Part shown: positions 32,639-44,169 of the stretch, one piece after another
Numbering within the stretch: position 1 is the stretch's first letter
Layout of the letters: each line of letters opens with the position of its first letter
Assembly: GCA_002449695.1 (NCBI GenBank)
Contig: DJXI01000083.1
Coordinates: forward strand, 68,871 to 123,154
Direction: 5' to 3'
Origin: Verrucomicrobia bacterium UBA7008
GTDB taxonomy: Bacteria > Verrucomicrobiota > Kiritimatiellia > RFP12 > UBA1067
Length of the DNA stretch: 54,284 bases
Program-made: the position numbers and the translations under genes
The notes under the pieces: model-generated
Told to the model about the DNA's origin: nothing
Database searches by the model: none
What the model saw: only the letters and a program-made list of their open reading frames with translations

Positions 32639-34695
32639 ACAACACAACGAAAAGACGTGGAGCGCACCGCCTTGACCCGACTCGCGTTTAGACTTCTTTA
32701 GAGAATCAGCGCAGACATCAGGACAAGGTTGCCTCCATTGATGACGCCCTCAACGAAGCGCGCGGCAAGATAAACTGGGCGAGAAGGAAAGAGGCGGAAG
32801 GTGACGTCGTGAAATGGGTCAACACCTACTGCGTCGGGGTTTTCCTTGACGATCCACCTCCTCCACGTGGCGAGGAAATCTTGCGTGAAATGGGTCGTGC
32901 CATAATTGACTCCAGACCCTACATGATTTTGCAAGCTCGCGGTTCTGGAAAAACGTCTTACTTGGAGTCGATCATTATGTACGCTCTTTCAACAGGTGTG
33001 AGGAAGTTCCCCGTGATCGTTTCCCAGAACGCCAGAAGCGCGTAGAACATTCTGACGGACGTGTTCCGTATCATCACGGACACAGGTACGGCCTACGCAC
33101 AGGATTATCCAGACGTATGTTTGCCGTTCCAGTTGTGCAACGGTTCCTACAGGCGCAGACAGATGTATAACGGCGTCGCTACTGAAATCTCAAAGACAGC
33201 TTCCCAACTTGTTCTCGCACGACTCGTAGAAGCAGACGGAACGGAAGCGCCTACCTCCGGCTCGATCATTGCAACAAGAGGTGTCGGGTCTGGCATTAGA
33301 GGTTTGAAGCACCATAGCCTCCGTCCAGACGTGGCCTGTCTTGATGACATACAGGACGATGAATCTGCCGCATCCGTCGAACAGGTTGAGAAGTTGGTGT
33401 CGGTGATAAACAAGTCGGTTCTGAACATAGGCGGAAAGGGAAAGATTGCAGTCCTGCAAACAGCTACACCGATTTGTCCAGACGATCTTGTGGAAAGAGT
33501 CATGAACGACAAGGCTTGGAAGGTGACGAAGTTCCCTGCGATCATAAAATGGCCGGAGGACATTGAGAAGGAGCCGTCTACAGGGTTGTGGAGCCAGTAT
33601 TTCAAAATCTACGACGAGGAAAACGCAGTGGACGCTCCGCATACAAAGTCCTTGAAGTTCTACAAACGTCACCAGAAGAAAATGGACAAGGGCGCGGAAG
33701 TGCTGAACCCGTCTAGGTTCAAGGAATCCGACGGTCACATCAGCGCGTTACAGGCTCTTCTTGAAAAGAGACATCAGATTGGAGACCCAGCCTTTTTCTC
33801 CGAATACCAGATGGAACCGAAGAGGATTTCGTCGGAACTGCACATCACCCCGAAGGTGGTTGTTTCAAGGATCAACCCAAACGTGAAGGAGAATGTAATG
33901 CCGGACTCCTTTGTGTTTACCTGCGGGGCAATCGACGTCAACAGCTCATACGCCGCCACTCTGACCGTTATGTCGTTCAAGCCCGACTCGACTTCCGCTG
34001 TGTTGTGCCACAAGGTCTACCGTCTCAACATCGACCAACAGCTCACCCCCGTCCTCTACAATCAGGCGGTCTACAACGCTCTTTCAAAGGTCGGGAAGGA
34101 CATCATGACGTTCGGGTTGAAGATAGACGCTCTTGGAGTTGACGCCGGAGGCCGGAACTGGGACGCTGTTTGCGAATGGTGCAAGAACGCATTTCACATC
34201 TGCGGTATTCCGGCCTGTGCTATGGCTGGCAGGGCTTCGCACCTGTTCAACCCGTTGGCACGCAACAGGCTCAGGAACGCAGTCGGAAGAACCGTTTTGT
34301 GTTGCGATGACAGGGAAGCCATAAAACAGGGTTCGGGCCAGAAATGGCTGTTCTTTGATTCCGACAGGTTCAAGGAAGCCGTCCAACGTTCGTTCCTCGT
34401 GGAAGTCGGAAGTCCCGGCGGATGCAGTTTGTACTACGCCCTTGAAAGCGAACACGCAGAGTTCGGTATGCAGATTTGCAGGGAGCGTCTTAAGTGGAAA
34501 AAGACTTAGAGCGACGGCAGGGAAATCTACAGTTGGTCATCCAAAGACCCGCACGACTACCTTGACGCCTGTGCCATGTGCAGGGCCATAGCGGAGAACC
34601 AAGGACTCTCCCAGACGCTGGTTGAACCAGTGTCGAGGTCAAGACGAATGATGCTGATGATGCAGAGACGGAAAAGGCGCGTCAGGGTTGTTTGA
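32635..34695 (+). CDS. Terminase large subunit (amber-recoded, three TAG)
   Basis: 686 residues when TAG at 32689, 33043 and 34507 (codons 19, 137, 625) is sense. The ATPase motor shows Walker A GSGKT at 103-107 and Walker B ACLDDIQDDE near 236; the nuclease domain shows the catalytic Asp in GAIDVNSSYAAT near 433 and a late acidic motif DYLDACAMCRA. It packages DNA into proheads by translocation and cutting. Under the standard code the gene breaks into pieces, and the second TAG falls within the conserved block SQNARSA-TAG-NIL that follows the Walker A region. Ends in TGA. Coupled to the NUMOD3 gene upstream. Confidence 0.95.
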
Positions 34696-34697
34696 GT

Positions 34698-35324
34698 CTA
34701 TGGCAGGTATTCCAGTTTCTGCGCGTCATATTCGCTGGGCGTCCACTTGCATCCTTTGATTGCTTTTACGAGGCCAAACAGTAGCACCGCGACGAATGAA
34801 ACGGCCAAGAATCCAAACCACAGCCCTCCGACAGCACCAAGCACCAAGGTCCCGGCCTTCTCCGCCGCTGATTCCTTCGTGGATTCCGTGGGTTTGGTGC
34901 TTATACGGTCTCGCAAACGAATACGCTTGCCATGCATTACCATCCGCAACTCGTCGAAACGGTTGTCGTAATACGCCCGTTCCGCTTCGTCCTGTCTGCC
35001 TTCCGCAGCCACCATCTTGTAGTGCAATTCATTAATCGTGTGGGCTGGAGTGTCTTGATCGTTGGCGTCGCAAAAACGATCCGTCGCCCTGTCAAGCTCC
35101 CGTCTCGCCAAGTAGTGTTCCTTGTACGCCAGCACAAACGCCTTGACCGTTTCATAGGGGACGTACCCTACGACGCGATCCAGAACACCCAAGTCCTTTC
35201 TTAGACCTTCGTACAGTTTTGAGTCGCCCTTGCCGACGCCGACAGGCTCCAATAGCCCCGTCTGGCGAAAGACAAAGTCCATTCGACCTTTTTTGAAATC
35301 TTCTTCGTGGTCGCTGTAGTCCAT
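34698..35324 (-). CDS. Minus-strand membrane moron ending in TAG
   Basis: 208 residues on the strand opposite to the head genes. A soluble, charged N-terminal part with coiled-coil character (residues 60-140) is followed by one membrane helix (LVLGAVGGLWFGFLAVSFVAVLLFGLV, near 168-192, shown in part) and a short basic tail. It has its own promoter and stops at TAG (34700-34698 complement); read-through would run far into terL antisense. Host-code stop, private promoter and opposite strand mark it as a moron expressed in the lysogen, perhaps for superinfection exclusion (inference). Confidence 0.7.
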   Translation of the reverse strand: MDYSDHEEDFKKGRMDFVFRQTGLLEPVGVGKGDSKLYEGLRKDLGVLDRVVGYVPYETVKAFVLAYKEHYLARRELDRATDRFCDANDQDTPAHTINELHYKMVAAEGRQDEAERAYYDNRFDELRMVMHGKRIRLRDRISTKPTESTKESAAEKAGTLVLGAVGGLWFGFLAVSFVAVLLFGLVKAIKGCKWTPSEYDAQKLEYLP

Positions 35325-35330
35325 GCGGTT

Positions 35331-35338
35331 ATTATATC
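35331..35338 (-). promoter_or_regulatory. Leaderless-type promoter of the moron
   Basis: Minus strand TGATATAAT, with TATAAT at 35336-35331, then six bases and the ATG at 35324. The transcript should begin at or next to the start codon. Confidence 0.6.
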
Positions 35339-35404
35339 ATAACCATTACGCAGAGGTTGTCAGAACAAATACCAAAGTCAAAACATTCAGAGGATCGGAA
35401 CGTG

Positions 35405-35686
35405 ATGAACGTAGCATAGAAACGAAAGATACTTGCGACCATACAGTGTCTGGAGAAGGACATTGAGGAGCTTCGACGTTGCAGAACGGAAATCGCCAGC
35501 AACGGATATGCCTCTGCAACCATGTCTTCGGGCGGCGGCTCAAAGTCCTACACAAGACTGGACTTGGCCTCGATCACGAAAGCCATTGAAACCATGACCC
35601 GCGAATTGCAGGAGTACAGGTCAATGCTCGCTTCTGGCGGCTCGGAACGTTTTAGGATCAAGTCGATTCTCCACATTTACGGATAA
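35405..35686 (+). CDS. gpW-like head-tail joining protein (amber-recoded)
   Basis: 93 residues with TAG at codon 5 (35417-35419). Sequence pattern fits the gpW family: helical N-terminus, GGGSKSYTRLDLASI, then ITKAIETMTRELQEYRSML. In lambda the gpW gene lies exactly here, between the large terminase and the portal, and the protein seals the filled head and attaches the tail. TAG so close to the start prevents any useful product without suppression. Ends in TAA. Confidence 0.75.
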
Positions 35687-35692
35687 CAGGAT

Positions 35693-37315
35693 ATGTTCAA
35701 CCTATTCAAGAAGAAAGCACCGTCGTGGTCACAACTCTCGGAAGAGTAGAAGAGGAAGGTGACTGGCAGACTGGTCAAGACCATTCAAGCCATGAGCGGT
35801 GCGAGATACAAAGTGGTATCAGGTTCGGACGAGTTGTAGAGGGAGCAAGGCCAAAAGGAGACAAAGGGGGAAGATGAAATACTCAACTTCTCCCAAAGGG
35901 GAAAGCTTCTCAACCTCACAAGGAACGCAGCAAGGAACAACGCGACCTTCAACACGATTTTGAAGCAGTTTGACCTTCAGGCCGTCGGGAACGAAGGGGG
36001 AAAAGCCGTCATAACTTTTGATGACAAGGACTTCGGGAACGATGTTAGGGAACGTTTCGCCAACTGGACAAGAAGCGCGGACTTCTTCGACGGCTTGAAC
36101 TTGAACAGCCTCTTGAAGCTGATTCTTAAGACCGAGATCATCGGCGGCGACCTCGTTCTTCTTTTCGACGACGGGCTGGTTGAAGACTCCGGCAAGGTGC
36201 TTCTCTACGAGCCTGACGAAATCGGGAACACGACGGAAGAGGCGTTGAAGAGTCACTACGGGGCCGGAGCGTACCAAAGACTCGGAAGGGTCTATACTAA
36301 GTTCTCTCAGTTTCAAGGCGTGATCGTCTCCCGTTCCCAGAGAGGGGCGGAAACGTTTGAACCTTCCAAGTCGTACTTCCTCAAACGCGACCCAAACGGC
36401 AGTTTTCTTGATGACCTGTGGCTCATGCCGAGAAACGTTTTCAGGGTCGCACAGGGAAGAGGCGTTACACCAACTACTTCAAGCCTCTCCACCATAATCG
36501 ACCTCCAAGACTACATCGGATTTGAAATTGCGGCGGCGAAGAAGAACGCGCAGACCTTGGCACAGGTTTTACAGGAAAGGGAGGACGAGGTTGAACTGCC
36601 TTCCGCCTTCGACAAGGACGTGGACTTCTCCAAGATGACCGACGAGGAAATTGAGGAAGCTGTCAAGGCGGAGAACGATACACAGGTTCCGACGGTTACG
36701 TTGGACAAGATCAATGCCGCTGGCTGTGTGTATCAGGTGCTTCCATAGGGTTACAAGATGGAGCTGATTGATACAAAACATCCGAACATGAATTCAATAG
36801 AGTTCGTCCGCTGGCTTGCGGCGGCTTCTGCGGCACCGTTCGGACTCACCAACGTTTACGCGACTCTGAAATGCGATACCAGCTACACGGCGTTTCGAGG
36901 CGAACAGCTCATAGCACAACCGGCCTTTGAGGAGGCACAACACTTCCTTGAACAGATATGCGACTGGCTTCTCTGCCGCTGGTCGAAATGGGCTGTGAGG
37001 AAAGGTCTCATAGAAGACAAGTTCAAGGAGGGCTGGATAAGAAAGGTCAGTTGGAACTGGCCCAAGATGAAGGACGTTGACGTGGTGAAGGAGCAGAACG
37101 CAATAGCGTTGAAGTTGAAGAACCAGACAGGCTCCTACGCTGAGTTCTACGGTGCGGATTGGGAGGAGAAGCTTTTGCAGATAGCCAAGGAAAAGGAGTT
37201 CTGCGCGAAACACGGTCTTGTCCATCCATCGACCCAAACAGTCAGCGGAACGGTTGTTGACGGACAGGACGAACAAGACAGACAAGATGACGAAGAAGGA
37301 AAGGAAGAGGCATGA
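35693..37315 (+). CDS. Portal protein, lambda gpB type (amber-recoded, three TAG)
   Basis: 540 residues when TAG at 35747, 35837 and 36746 (codons 19, 49, 352) is sense. It has the family order: basic start, NLTRNAARNNATFNTILKQF, a stem region with DLWLMPRNVFRVAQGRGVTPTTSSL, and YQVLP-TAG-GYKMELIDTKHPN before the SIEFVRWLAAASAAPFGLT block. The portal forms the dodecameric ring through which DNA enters. Its stop overlaps the protease start (ATGA). AGGAT precedes the ATG. The third TAG lies within a conserved region, strong proof that it is translated. Confidence 0.93.
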
Positions 37316-38379
37316 AAAATTTTCTGATAGCAGGTTGCATCGTTGACGATGACTGCGACAGGTACTGTCACGAAGACGTAACACCGACGCAGATACACAG
37401 TTTTCTCGATGGTCTAAAGAAAGGCGAGGAGGTGACGTTTGAGATCACGTCTCCCGGCGGAAGCTGTACGGCTGGACTCGCAATAGCCAGCATGATAAGG
37501 AAGTGTTCACAGGAGGGACACGCAACTACGGCACACGTAATCGGACTTGCGGCTTCTATGGCCTCCGTCATAGCCTGTTCTTGTGACAAGCTCGTAATGG
37601 ACTCAACGGCCTTTATGATGGTTCACAATCCGTGGTCAACCGTTTAGGGAAACGCAGAGGCGTTGAGGAAGGAAGCAGACACCTTGGACAAGTTCAAGAA
37701 GGCGTTGGTCTCAATATACAGGTCTAAGTTTGACATGGACGAAAGAGGCATTGAAAGGCTGATGGACGAGGAGACTTGGATTCTGGGAGAGCAGTCGGGC
37801 ATCTACGGTATCTCTTGCGAGGTGGTTCCGTGTGCAGAACCGCTAAGGGCCTCCGCTTGCCTGAGGCACATGCCGAAGTACGCAAAGATTCCAACAAACA
37901 TTAAAACACTGATAGAGGGAATGACAATGAATCAACAAGAGGAAATCCAACAGGCCGAGGACAACAGGCCACAGGAAACCACTATAACCGTCGAGGAAGC
38001 GGACAAGAGAGTACAGGGTATGCAGTCCGCGATGGGGAAGCAGATCGACTCCTTGAAGAAGGAGTACGAATCCAAGTTAAACGATTTACAGGTTCAGCTA
38101 CAGGCACGCGAAACGGAATTGACCAGCGAGAAGGAAAAGGTCATCAGCCTCAACGCAAGCCTTGAAAGCGTTTCGGGTGAATTGCAGAAGACTGCATCAG
38201 CACTTGAACAGAAGACAAAGGCGTTGGAGACGCTGAACGCCAGCGTAAACAAACCGTCAGAGGAACTTCCGACGATGAAGGAGGGACTTGCCAAGTGCAG
38301 GACTCCGGCAGAAAAGGTTGCGTTCCTCGTTTCGGGAAAATACACAAAGTTAGAAGGAAAGAAACAATGTCAAGTCTAA
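37312..38379 (+). CDS. ClpP-type head maturation protease with scaffold tail (amber-recoded)
   Basis: 355 residues with TAG at 37645 (codon 112). The N-terminal 200 residues are a ClpP/SppA-like serine protease: EITSPGGSCTAG, the nucleophile Ser in GLAASMASVIA near 83-93, and the catalytic His in MMVHNPWST near 106. TAG follows directly: NPWSTV-TAG-GNAEALRKEAD, a conserved join in this family. Residues 225-330 form a long coiled coil, a fused scaffold removed during capsid maturation. The 3' end overlaps the capsid start by 13 bases. Ends in TAA. Confidence 0.92.
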
Positions 38380-39242
38380 CATCACCGGGACTCATCAAGG
38401 CCACAAACGACGCCCTGATCAAAATCGTCCCAGAACTCAACATGCTTAAGCTCTTTAGCTGGGACTTCTCGGATCAGGTCTCAGACTGGGGTTCCGTCGT
38501 AAAGGTTCCAATCGTAAACGGCGGAACCGCAGGCGAGTTCAACATCGAAAGCAACGACTACGAGAACACAACTGGAGCCGTCACCTACCAACAGGTTTAG
38601 CTCACGAACCAGCCAAAGTCAACTTTCGAGTTCGTCGGCAACGACCTACTTGAAGCACCGAACGCACCATACTGGACTCGTTGCGCAGAGGGCGCGGCGT
38701 TGTCCGTCAGGAAGTCTCTGTCTCAGGCAATAGGCGGTCTCTTCACCCCTGCGGCCTGTACAGGCGGCTACGTCGTGATGTCGAGCGTCACCAAGAACGC
38801 ACTCGCCAAGCTCCGCAAGGAATGTACTGGTCGTGTCGCGTCCACTGTTCTCGCTCTCAATCCGGCCTACTACGCAGACGCATTGAGCCTCTTCGACTCA
38901 AACGTAATCGGCTCTACAGACCCAATACGCGACGGACAGGTTGGAAAGCTCTACGGCTTCAAGGCCGTCATACAGCTTCAGGACTTGCCGGAAGGAGTCC
39001 TTGGCGCACTCATTCCAGACAACGCAGTAGCCTTCGCTTCAAGAGCGGTAAAGGTCGCGGACGAAAGCTGCTATTCGGAAATCGGAACAACGACCGACGA
39101 GAACGGCTTTACGCTCACGACCTTAAGACACGGTTCTCCGGCAAAAGGCAAGGGCTTCCTGAACGTCACCTGCATGTACGGCATCAACCTCTTCAACGGG
39201 GAGAACACCAAGTACATCTGCGCGACTGCTCCGGCTGGCTAA
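38367..39242 (+). CDS. Major capsid protein (amber-recoded)
   Basis: 291 residues with TAG at 38598 (codon 78) in TYQQV-TAG-LTNQPKSTFEFVGNDLLEAP. Position directly after protease/scaffold and before connector genes identifies it; features such as LFSWDFSDQVSDWGSVVKVPIV, PDNAVAFASRAVKV and MYGINLFNG are usual for HK97-fold capsids of small siphoviruses. Expected to be the most abundant virion protein, so efficient suppression at this codon would be needed. AAAGAAACA precedes the ATG. Ends in TAA. Confidence 0.88.
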
Positions 39243-39257
39243 TGCCGAAAAAGTACG

Positions 39258-39289
39258 AAAGGCCCCTTGCCGAATGGCGGGGGTCTTTT
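39258..39289 (+). terminator. Hairpin after the capsid gene
   Basis: AAAGGCCCC pairs with GGGGTCTTT (one wobble) and ends in TTTT. Probably an attenuating terminator that lowers expression of the downstream tail genes. Confidence 0.6.
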
Positions 39290-39313
39290 GTCTACGACAG
39301 ATAGGGAACGAAT

Positions 39314-39661
39314 ATGAAACCACAATCAAGCGACCCTTGGAACCTCAACGACGCCTACGGAAAGATGTTCTGCAACAGGGTGTGGATCAAGGGCAGAAGA
39401 CCGCAAGGGGAAATTGTCGAAGGCTGTTTCTCCGCCTGTGTCTACCCGTCAGAAAGGGAACAGCCGTTTGCGGACTTCGACGCGGATTCAACCGTCAGGA
39501 GAGTTTCGTTTCTTCTGCCGAAGGACGGCGTAGGTGGATGGAACCTGAAAGCACCTCCGCAGATCGGGGACGAAGTGACTCTCGCAGAGGGAAGCAAATG
39601 GAAGGTCTGCTCCGTGGTCAATACTGTTGACTGGTTTGAAATGGAGGCGAGGTCATGCTGA
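39314..39661 (+). CDS. Head-closure or connector protein
   Basis: 115 residues, no TAG. MKPQSSDPWNLNDAYGKMF opens it, and beta-rich sequence GDEVTLAEGSKWKVCSVVNT.DWFEMEAR follows, which fits the small beta-barrel head-tail connector (lambda gpFII / HK97 gp10 neighbourhood). Assignment is from position and pattern. Overlaps the next gene (ATGCTGA). Ends in TGA. Confidence 0.6.
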   Translation: MKPQSSDPWNLNDAYGKMFCNRVWIKGRRPQGEIVEGCFSACVYPSEREQPFADFDADSTVRRVSFLLPKDGVGGWNLKAPPQIGDEVTLAEGSKWKVCSVVNTVDWFEMEARSC

Positions 39662-40140
39662 TAGAAAAGGAGATAGAGGTGAAGATCGTCTAGGAGTTCA
39701 AGAAGCTCCAGCCACTAAGTGAAATGGAAGTTGTAGGTGCGAGACAGGAAACTTCAAGCGGCATCGTGAAGGGAGAGAAGGAGGTATCAAGCGGAGGGGT
39801 CGTAGCGGTTTCCGTAGGACTCAGGACGCATGACGCCTTTTCGCTTTCCCCGATTACGGTCTCCGCTTCGGTAGTGGTTTCTACACGGGCAGAAATGGAC
39901 GAGACGGGACTTATGCACGAACAGGCTATGGAGGCCGTCACAGACCTTCTTTCGCGCTGGCACAGGTTCGGGGAGGAAATGCAGACCGCACTTGAAACGG
40001 AAAGGTTCCACGCCGGAGAGCTTCGCATGGACGGAGGTACGGGAAAGCAGTTCGACCAGACGCGCTCCGCATGGGTCGAGTCTGTCACGTTCTCAATCAG
40101 GGGCGCGGAAAGATTTTACAACAATTCAACGGAAGGATAA
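39655..40140 (+). CDS. Tail-completion-type protein (amber-recoded)
   Basis: 161 residues with TAG at 39691 (codon 13). MLIEKEIEVKIV-TAG-EFKKLQPLSEM begins it; the second half is an alternating beta pattern with MEAVTDLLSRWHRFGEE and ends in VTFSIRGAERFYN. Between connector and tail tube, it is probably the tail terminator/completion protein. Ends in TAA. Confidence 0.7.
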
Positions 40141-40144
40141 AAAG

Positions 40145-40849
40145 ATGTCATTAAAGGCAAAGGTAGACTACTTCGGACTGGCGACCGCCGGATTCGAGGT
40201 TTCAAGCACGTCGGAAAACCGTTCAATCGGTTCCGCAGAGGCACAGGGCGACGATGGCTTCATAGTGGCCGTAGAGTCGTTCGGTGAAAAGCTCGCCCCT
40301 CAATGCGAGTACGTGGTAACTGACAGCGCGACTCTTTCAGGGGTCGTACTCGGAAGTGTGAGGGCAATAGACAACAAGAGCATAGCGTTGGCAAGCGTAA
40401 GCGTCACGACGAAGGCAGGACAGGCTCCGACAATGTAGGCTTCGGGCCAGCAGATCGAGGACAACGGTTCCGCGCACTGCACCTGCACACTCGGCTCGAT
40501 CAGTCTTTCAGGACTTTACCACGCACAGGACTTCGGGCTGTTCACCGTGACAGGCGGACAGCTTACGGACTCGACCCTCACTGCGGAAGGTCAGGTCGGA
40601 ACGGCCGAGGTTGACGGGGTTGTGAAGTCCTCTGATCTCGTCGGCGGAAAGGTGACAGTCACCGCTACAATAGTCGGTGTCGGAAACAACGGCGGCATAT
40701 CGACGCCTACGGTCGCCCTAAACGCGTTCTGCGGAAAGGCCGGTATGTTTACCTCGCCCCTCTCCGAAACGAACCCAAACGGCGATTTTCCGACCTACAC
40801 GTTCACGGCTGAATGGGCGCTCTCGGCTGACGTCTCCGGGGGTTCGTAA
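40145..40849 (+). CDS. Major tail tube-like protein (amber-recoded)
   Basis: 234 residues with TAG at 40436 (codon 98). Ser/Thr/Gly/Ala-rich beta protein made of two similar-looking halves: AKVDYFGLATAGFEVSS..., then LGSISLSGLYHAQDF and KVTVTATIVGVGNNGG. Size, composition and place before the tape measure fit the tail tube, but no specific motif proves it. GGATAAAAAG precedes the ATG; TAA ends it. Confidence 0.65.
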
Positions 40850-40857
40850 GGTCTGGC

Positions 40858-41673
40858 ATGAACGGGATGCGAGTCAACTACTCGATGACCGCCAACGGAC
40901 AGGACGTTTCGATCCTTTAGTCCGTCATAGAGGCTCGTCGAAGGGAACTTGGCGAAACAACCCGTCAGTCCGCCACGGCAACCGCGATACAGGTAATGAA
41001 GAGCCTACGCGCAAACACCCTCGTAGCCGATCCAGACAGGATGGACGTCAGGGTTCGCAAGTCGGACGCATACGCAGTCGGGTGGAGGAAGGTGGGAGGA
41101 CGCAATTCAAGGTGCGTAAGGGTCGGTTCGGAAAAAGGCCCGGTTATCTCTTTGAAGTCGGTCGTTGACCTGTGCGGCAGGTACGTAAAGGGACAGATAG
41201 CCAACGTCTATTCGGCAGTCGATTACGTGGAAGGAGCGAAGGAGGTTTCAAGCCACTACGTCATTCTCGCAACCGACATGAAGACGGCCCGCAAGTTCGC
41301 CGAGGACAGGCACAGGAAAAGAGTCCGTCGCTACTCCGGCATGGCGAGGTTCGCTCTCACATACGCGATGATGTAGACGTCGCGCAGAAGCTCACCAGAC
41401 AAGTCCACGGCAATAGCCACCGCGCTTGGAAAGGGAACGGCGATGAAGAACGTCCTTGTCAACGTCCGCGAAACGGGCTACGACAGTGGCGACGTATCAA
41501 TAGACGTACACGACGGACTTGAATACGCAACGGGAGCATTGAAGGACGGCGAGGGGTATGTGCAGACGGCTGTGCAGAAGGCAGTAAACGGAATCGTCGG
41601 AATGATAAACCGGCACATGGACAAGGTAGGTTCCTTCCACGACCGCTTGAAGGTTCCCTTTCCAAAGGAGTGA
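40858..41673 (+). CDS. Minor tail protein (amber-recoded, two TAG)
   Basis: 271 residues with TAG at 40918 and 41374 (codons 21, 173). The N-terminal half has VIEARRRELGETTRQSATATAIQVMKSLRANT and a basic stretch; the C-terminal half is acidic. The pattern recalls the HK97 gp10-like proteins. A third of the gene lies after the second TAG and keeps the same composition and codon use. Ends in TGA just before the next start. Confidence 0.65.
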
Positions 41674-41675
41674 AC

Positions 41676-42386
41676 ATGGTTTCAAGACTTGCAAAGGAGA
41701 CTGTCGAGAAGTGGAAGTCCGAGGGGCTTGAACCGACGTTCGAGGACTGCATAAGGCTGAACGCCCTTGGCCTAAAGGTCGAAGGAGGGCCGTCTGCATA
41801 CGAGTTCGGGGCAGTGCCGAGAACGGCGTTTCTGGGTGACTACGTTTTCACGGAACCAACAGTGGCGAAGAGAATGTGGATCGAAAGCGCGATGAAACTC
41901 CTGTAGGACGATTACTCAAACCAGTTGTGCCTCACGGCCTTCGCCCTCAACTGCCCCCCAAGCGAACTCCCAGACCTGACCAACGTTTCAAGGCTGGTAA
42001 AGGCAGTGAGGGATTTCAGGGACGAGGTTCTTTCAAACTACACGGAGACCCAGATCGTGACCTGTATCGAGTACGCGCTGAGGGGGGACGAACGGGAAGA
42101 CACAGAGGGGTCGGGAACAAATCTAAACTCGGACAAAGACGTTTCGGAACTACCCGACTGCGCGAGGAGCGTGACAAGGCAGGTCTTGGAGGAGGCATTG
42201 AGCTACGGGATCGACGCCAAGGCAAAGGAGGAAGTCACGTTGCCGCAACTTGAAAGGATCGTGATGCTTGCGGCCCTGCACAGCGGAACGGACGTCTTGA
42301 AGGGAGAACACGCTTAGGCCGTCGGTGCGTTCTACCATGAGTGTGGAAGGATTCACGAAAGGCTGACGGCTGATCAGGAGAAATGA
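41676..42386 (+). CDS. Tail assembly chaperone-region protein (amber-recoded, two TAG)
   Basis: 236 residues with TAG at 41904 and 42315 (codons 77, 214). Helical, Leu/Glu-rich; sits directly before the tape measure where tail assembly chaperones are found. AAAGGAG eight bases upstream sets the ATG at 41676. No slippery heptamer for frameshifting was noticed. Ends in TGA one base before the next ATG. Confidence 0.65.
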
Positions 42387-42387
42387 C

Positions 42388-44169
42388 ATGGCACGTGGAG
42401 ACATCAACCTTCACATAGGGACAACGTACAGAGACGACGGTTTCAGGAAGCTGAACAACGCGCTAAAGGCTTCAAGCGGAAACATGAAGAAGGCTTCCTC
42501 AATGGTCAATCAGGTGGTCGGCGGACTCGGAGACATGGACAGCAAGGCCGGAAAGGTTGTCGGCACTATGGGGAACCTTCTTGGAAGCTTCGCGTCCATG
42601 GGCGTTGCCGGACTCGTCATAGGAGGGATCAGCACGGCGTTCCAGCTCGTCACCAACAAGATCAACGAGTCGAAAAGAGCAGTGAAGGAAATGGGTGAGG
42701 CCATCAAGAACAGGCTCCTTGCAGCTATGGGAGACGCAGAGGCAAAGGCAACTATCCTTTAGAAGAGCTTTCAGAAGATTCAGGATGGGTTGAAGCTCTC
42801 CCATTCCGACAGGGAAGGAGCGGAAGACCGCAAGGCCCAGGACGAGGCGAACAGGATAAGGGCCAAGCACATAGGCGACCGTTCAAAGATGACAGACGAA
42901 CGTCAGGTACAGTTGGACAAGGCGAGGGAGCAGTACGAGACTGGAGCCGTCAGGGAGGAAAGAATACTGGAGAAGGCAAAGGCCAAGTGGAAGCTCGCCT
43001 CAGACCTATTGGAAGCGAAGAAGAAGGAACAGGAGGCAACGGCAAAGGCTCTGGAGAAGGCGTTGGAGGACGAGAAGAAGGTAATAGAGAAGTCTGCCGC
43101 GTACCTGAACGAGAAGAAGCGTCTTGAACAGGGCGGAGACCATATGAGGAAGCTGGCGAAGGAAAGACCGTGGGAGGCTTGGAAGTGGAACCAGCAGGCC
43201 GGAAAGTTCGACGCCGCCTTGGAGAAGCACGAAAAGGAAAACTCTGGTGATGTCGAAAGGATCAAACGCGCTTCAAAGATAGTGGCTGACGCACAGGAGA
43301 GAAACAGAAAGGCCGTGGAGGAGTCAACAAGGCTTGAAACGGAACTCGCACAGGCAAAGGAAGTCGTGAAGTCCGCCGTCCTACAGCACGACGCAAACAT
43401 CAAGGCGTTGGACGAGGCGTTTAGGGAACAGCAGAGAGCCGTCGCCAAGAGCATCGAGGCCGAGAAGAAACACACAGAAGAGGAAAAGAAAAGAGAGGAA
43501 GCCGAACGGAAGAGAAAACAGGAGGAGGAGAGGCGCAAGCTCGAACAGGAACAGGACAGGGCCAACAGGCGTAAGATACGGGAGATCGAAAACGCGACCG
43601 TCAAGAAGATGGCCGAAATGCTGCCTGCAATAGAGCAGATGAAGAAGGCCGCTCAGGAATGGTCTGAAAAGGCCAAGGACGCCTCCGGCAAGACGTTCAA
43701 CCAGTGGAAGGCGGACGAGAGGAAGAAACAGCGCGAACAAGACCGGGAGGTAAACGCCAAGGTCAAGAACATCGGTCAGGCGGAGGACAGGAGACGCCAC
43801 CTTGGAGAAAGGATATTCGACAGGCGCGGACGGGTAAAGAAGACAGCCAACGCAAGGGACATAGAGGAGTTCAGGCAACTTGGAGAGTTCATCAACCTGT
43901 AGTCCAGCAACGACCCCAAGCTAAGGGAAGCCGCTTTGAGGGAACAGGACAGGATCGGAAAGAGAATCTTCGACAGGAACGGGCGTCTGAGGCGTTCCGC
44001 AAACAAACAGGACGTACAGCGTTGGAAAGACCTGTAGAGAAACTTTGTGAAGCCCGACAACCCCGTTCAGGACTTGAAGAAGATGGAAGAGGAGAAGAAC
44101 AAGTTTGCCAAGCAACAGGCCGAGGACATCAAGACCATCAGGGACAAGCTCGACAAGCTGGGCCTTTGA
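42388..44169 (+). CDS. Tail tape measure protein (amber-recoded, three TAG)
   Basis: 593 residues with TAG at 42760, 43900 and 44035 (codons 125, 505, 550). A hydrophobic segment (VVGTMGNLLGSFASMGVAGLVIGGI, partly, near 52-76) is followed by long Lys/Glu-rich coiled coil (residues 150-430), then basic helices with the repeated phrase ERIFDRRGR / KRIFDRNGR. Length would set a tail of moderate size, so the phage is siphovirus-like. Ends in TGA overlapping the next start (TGATG). Confidence 0.85.
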
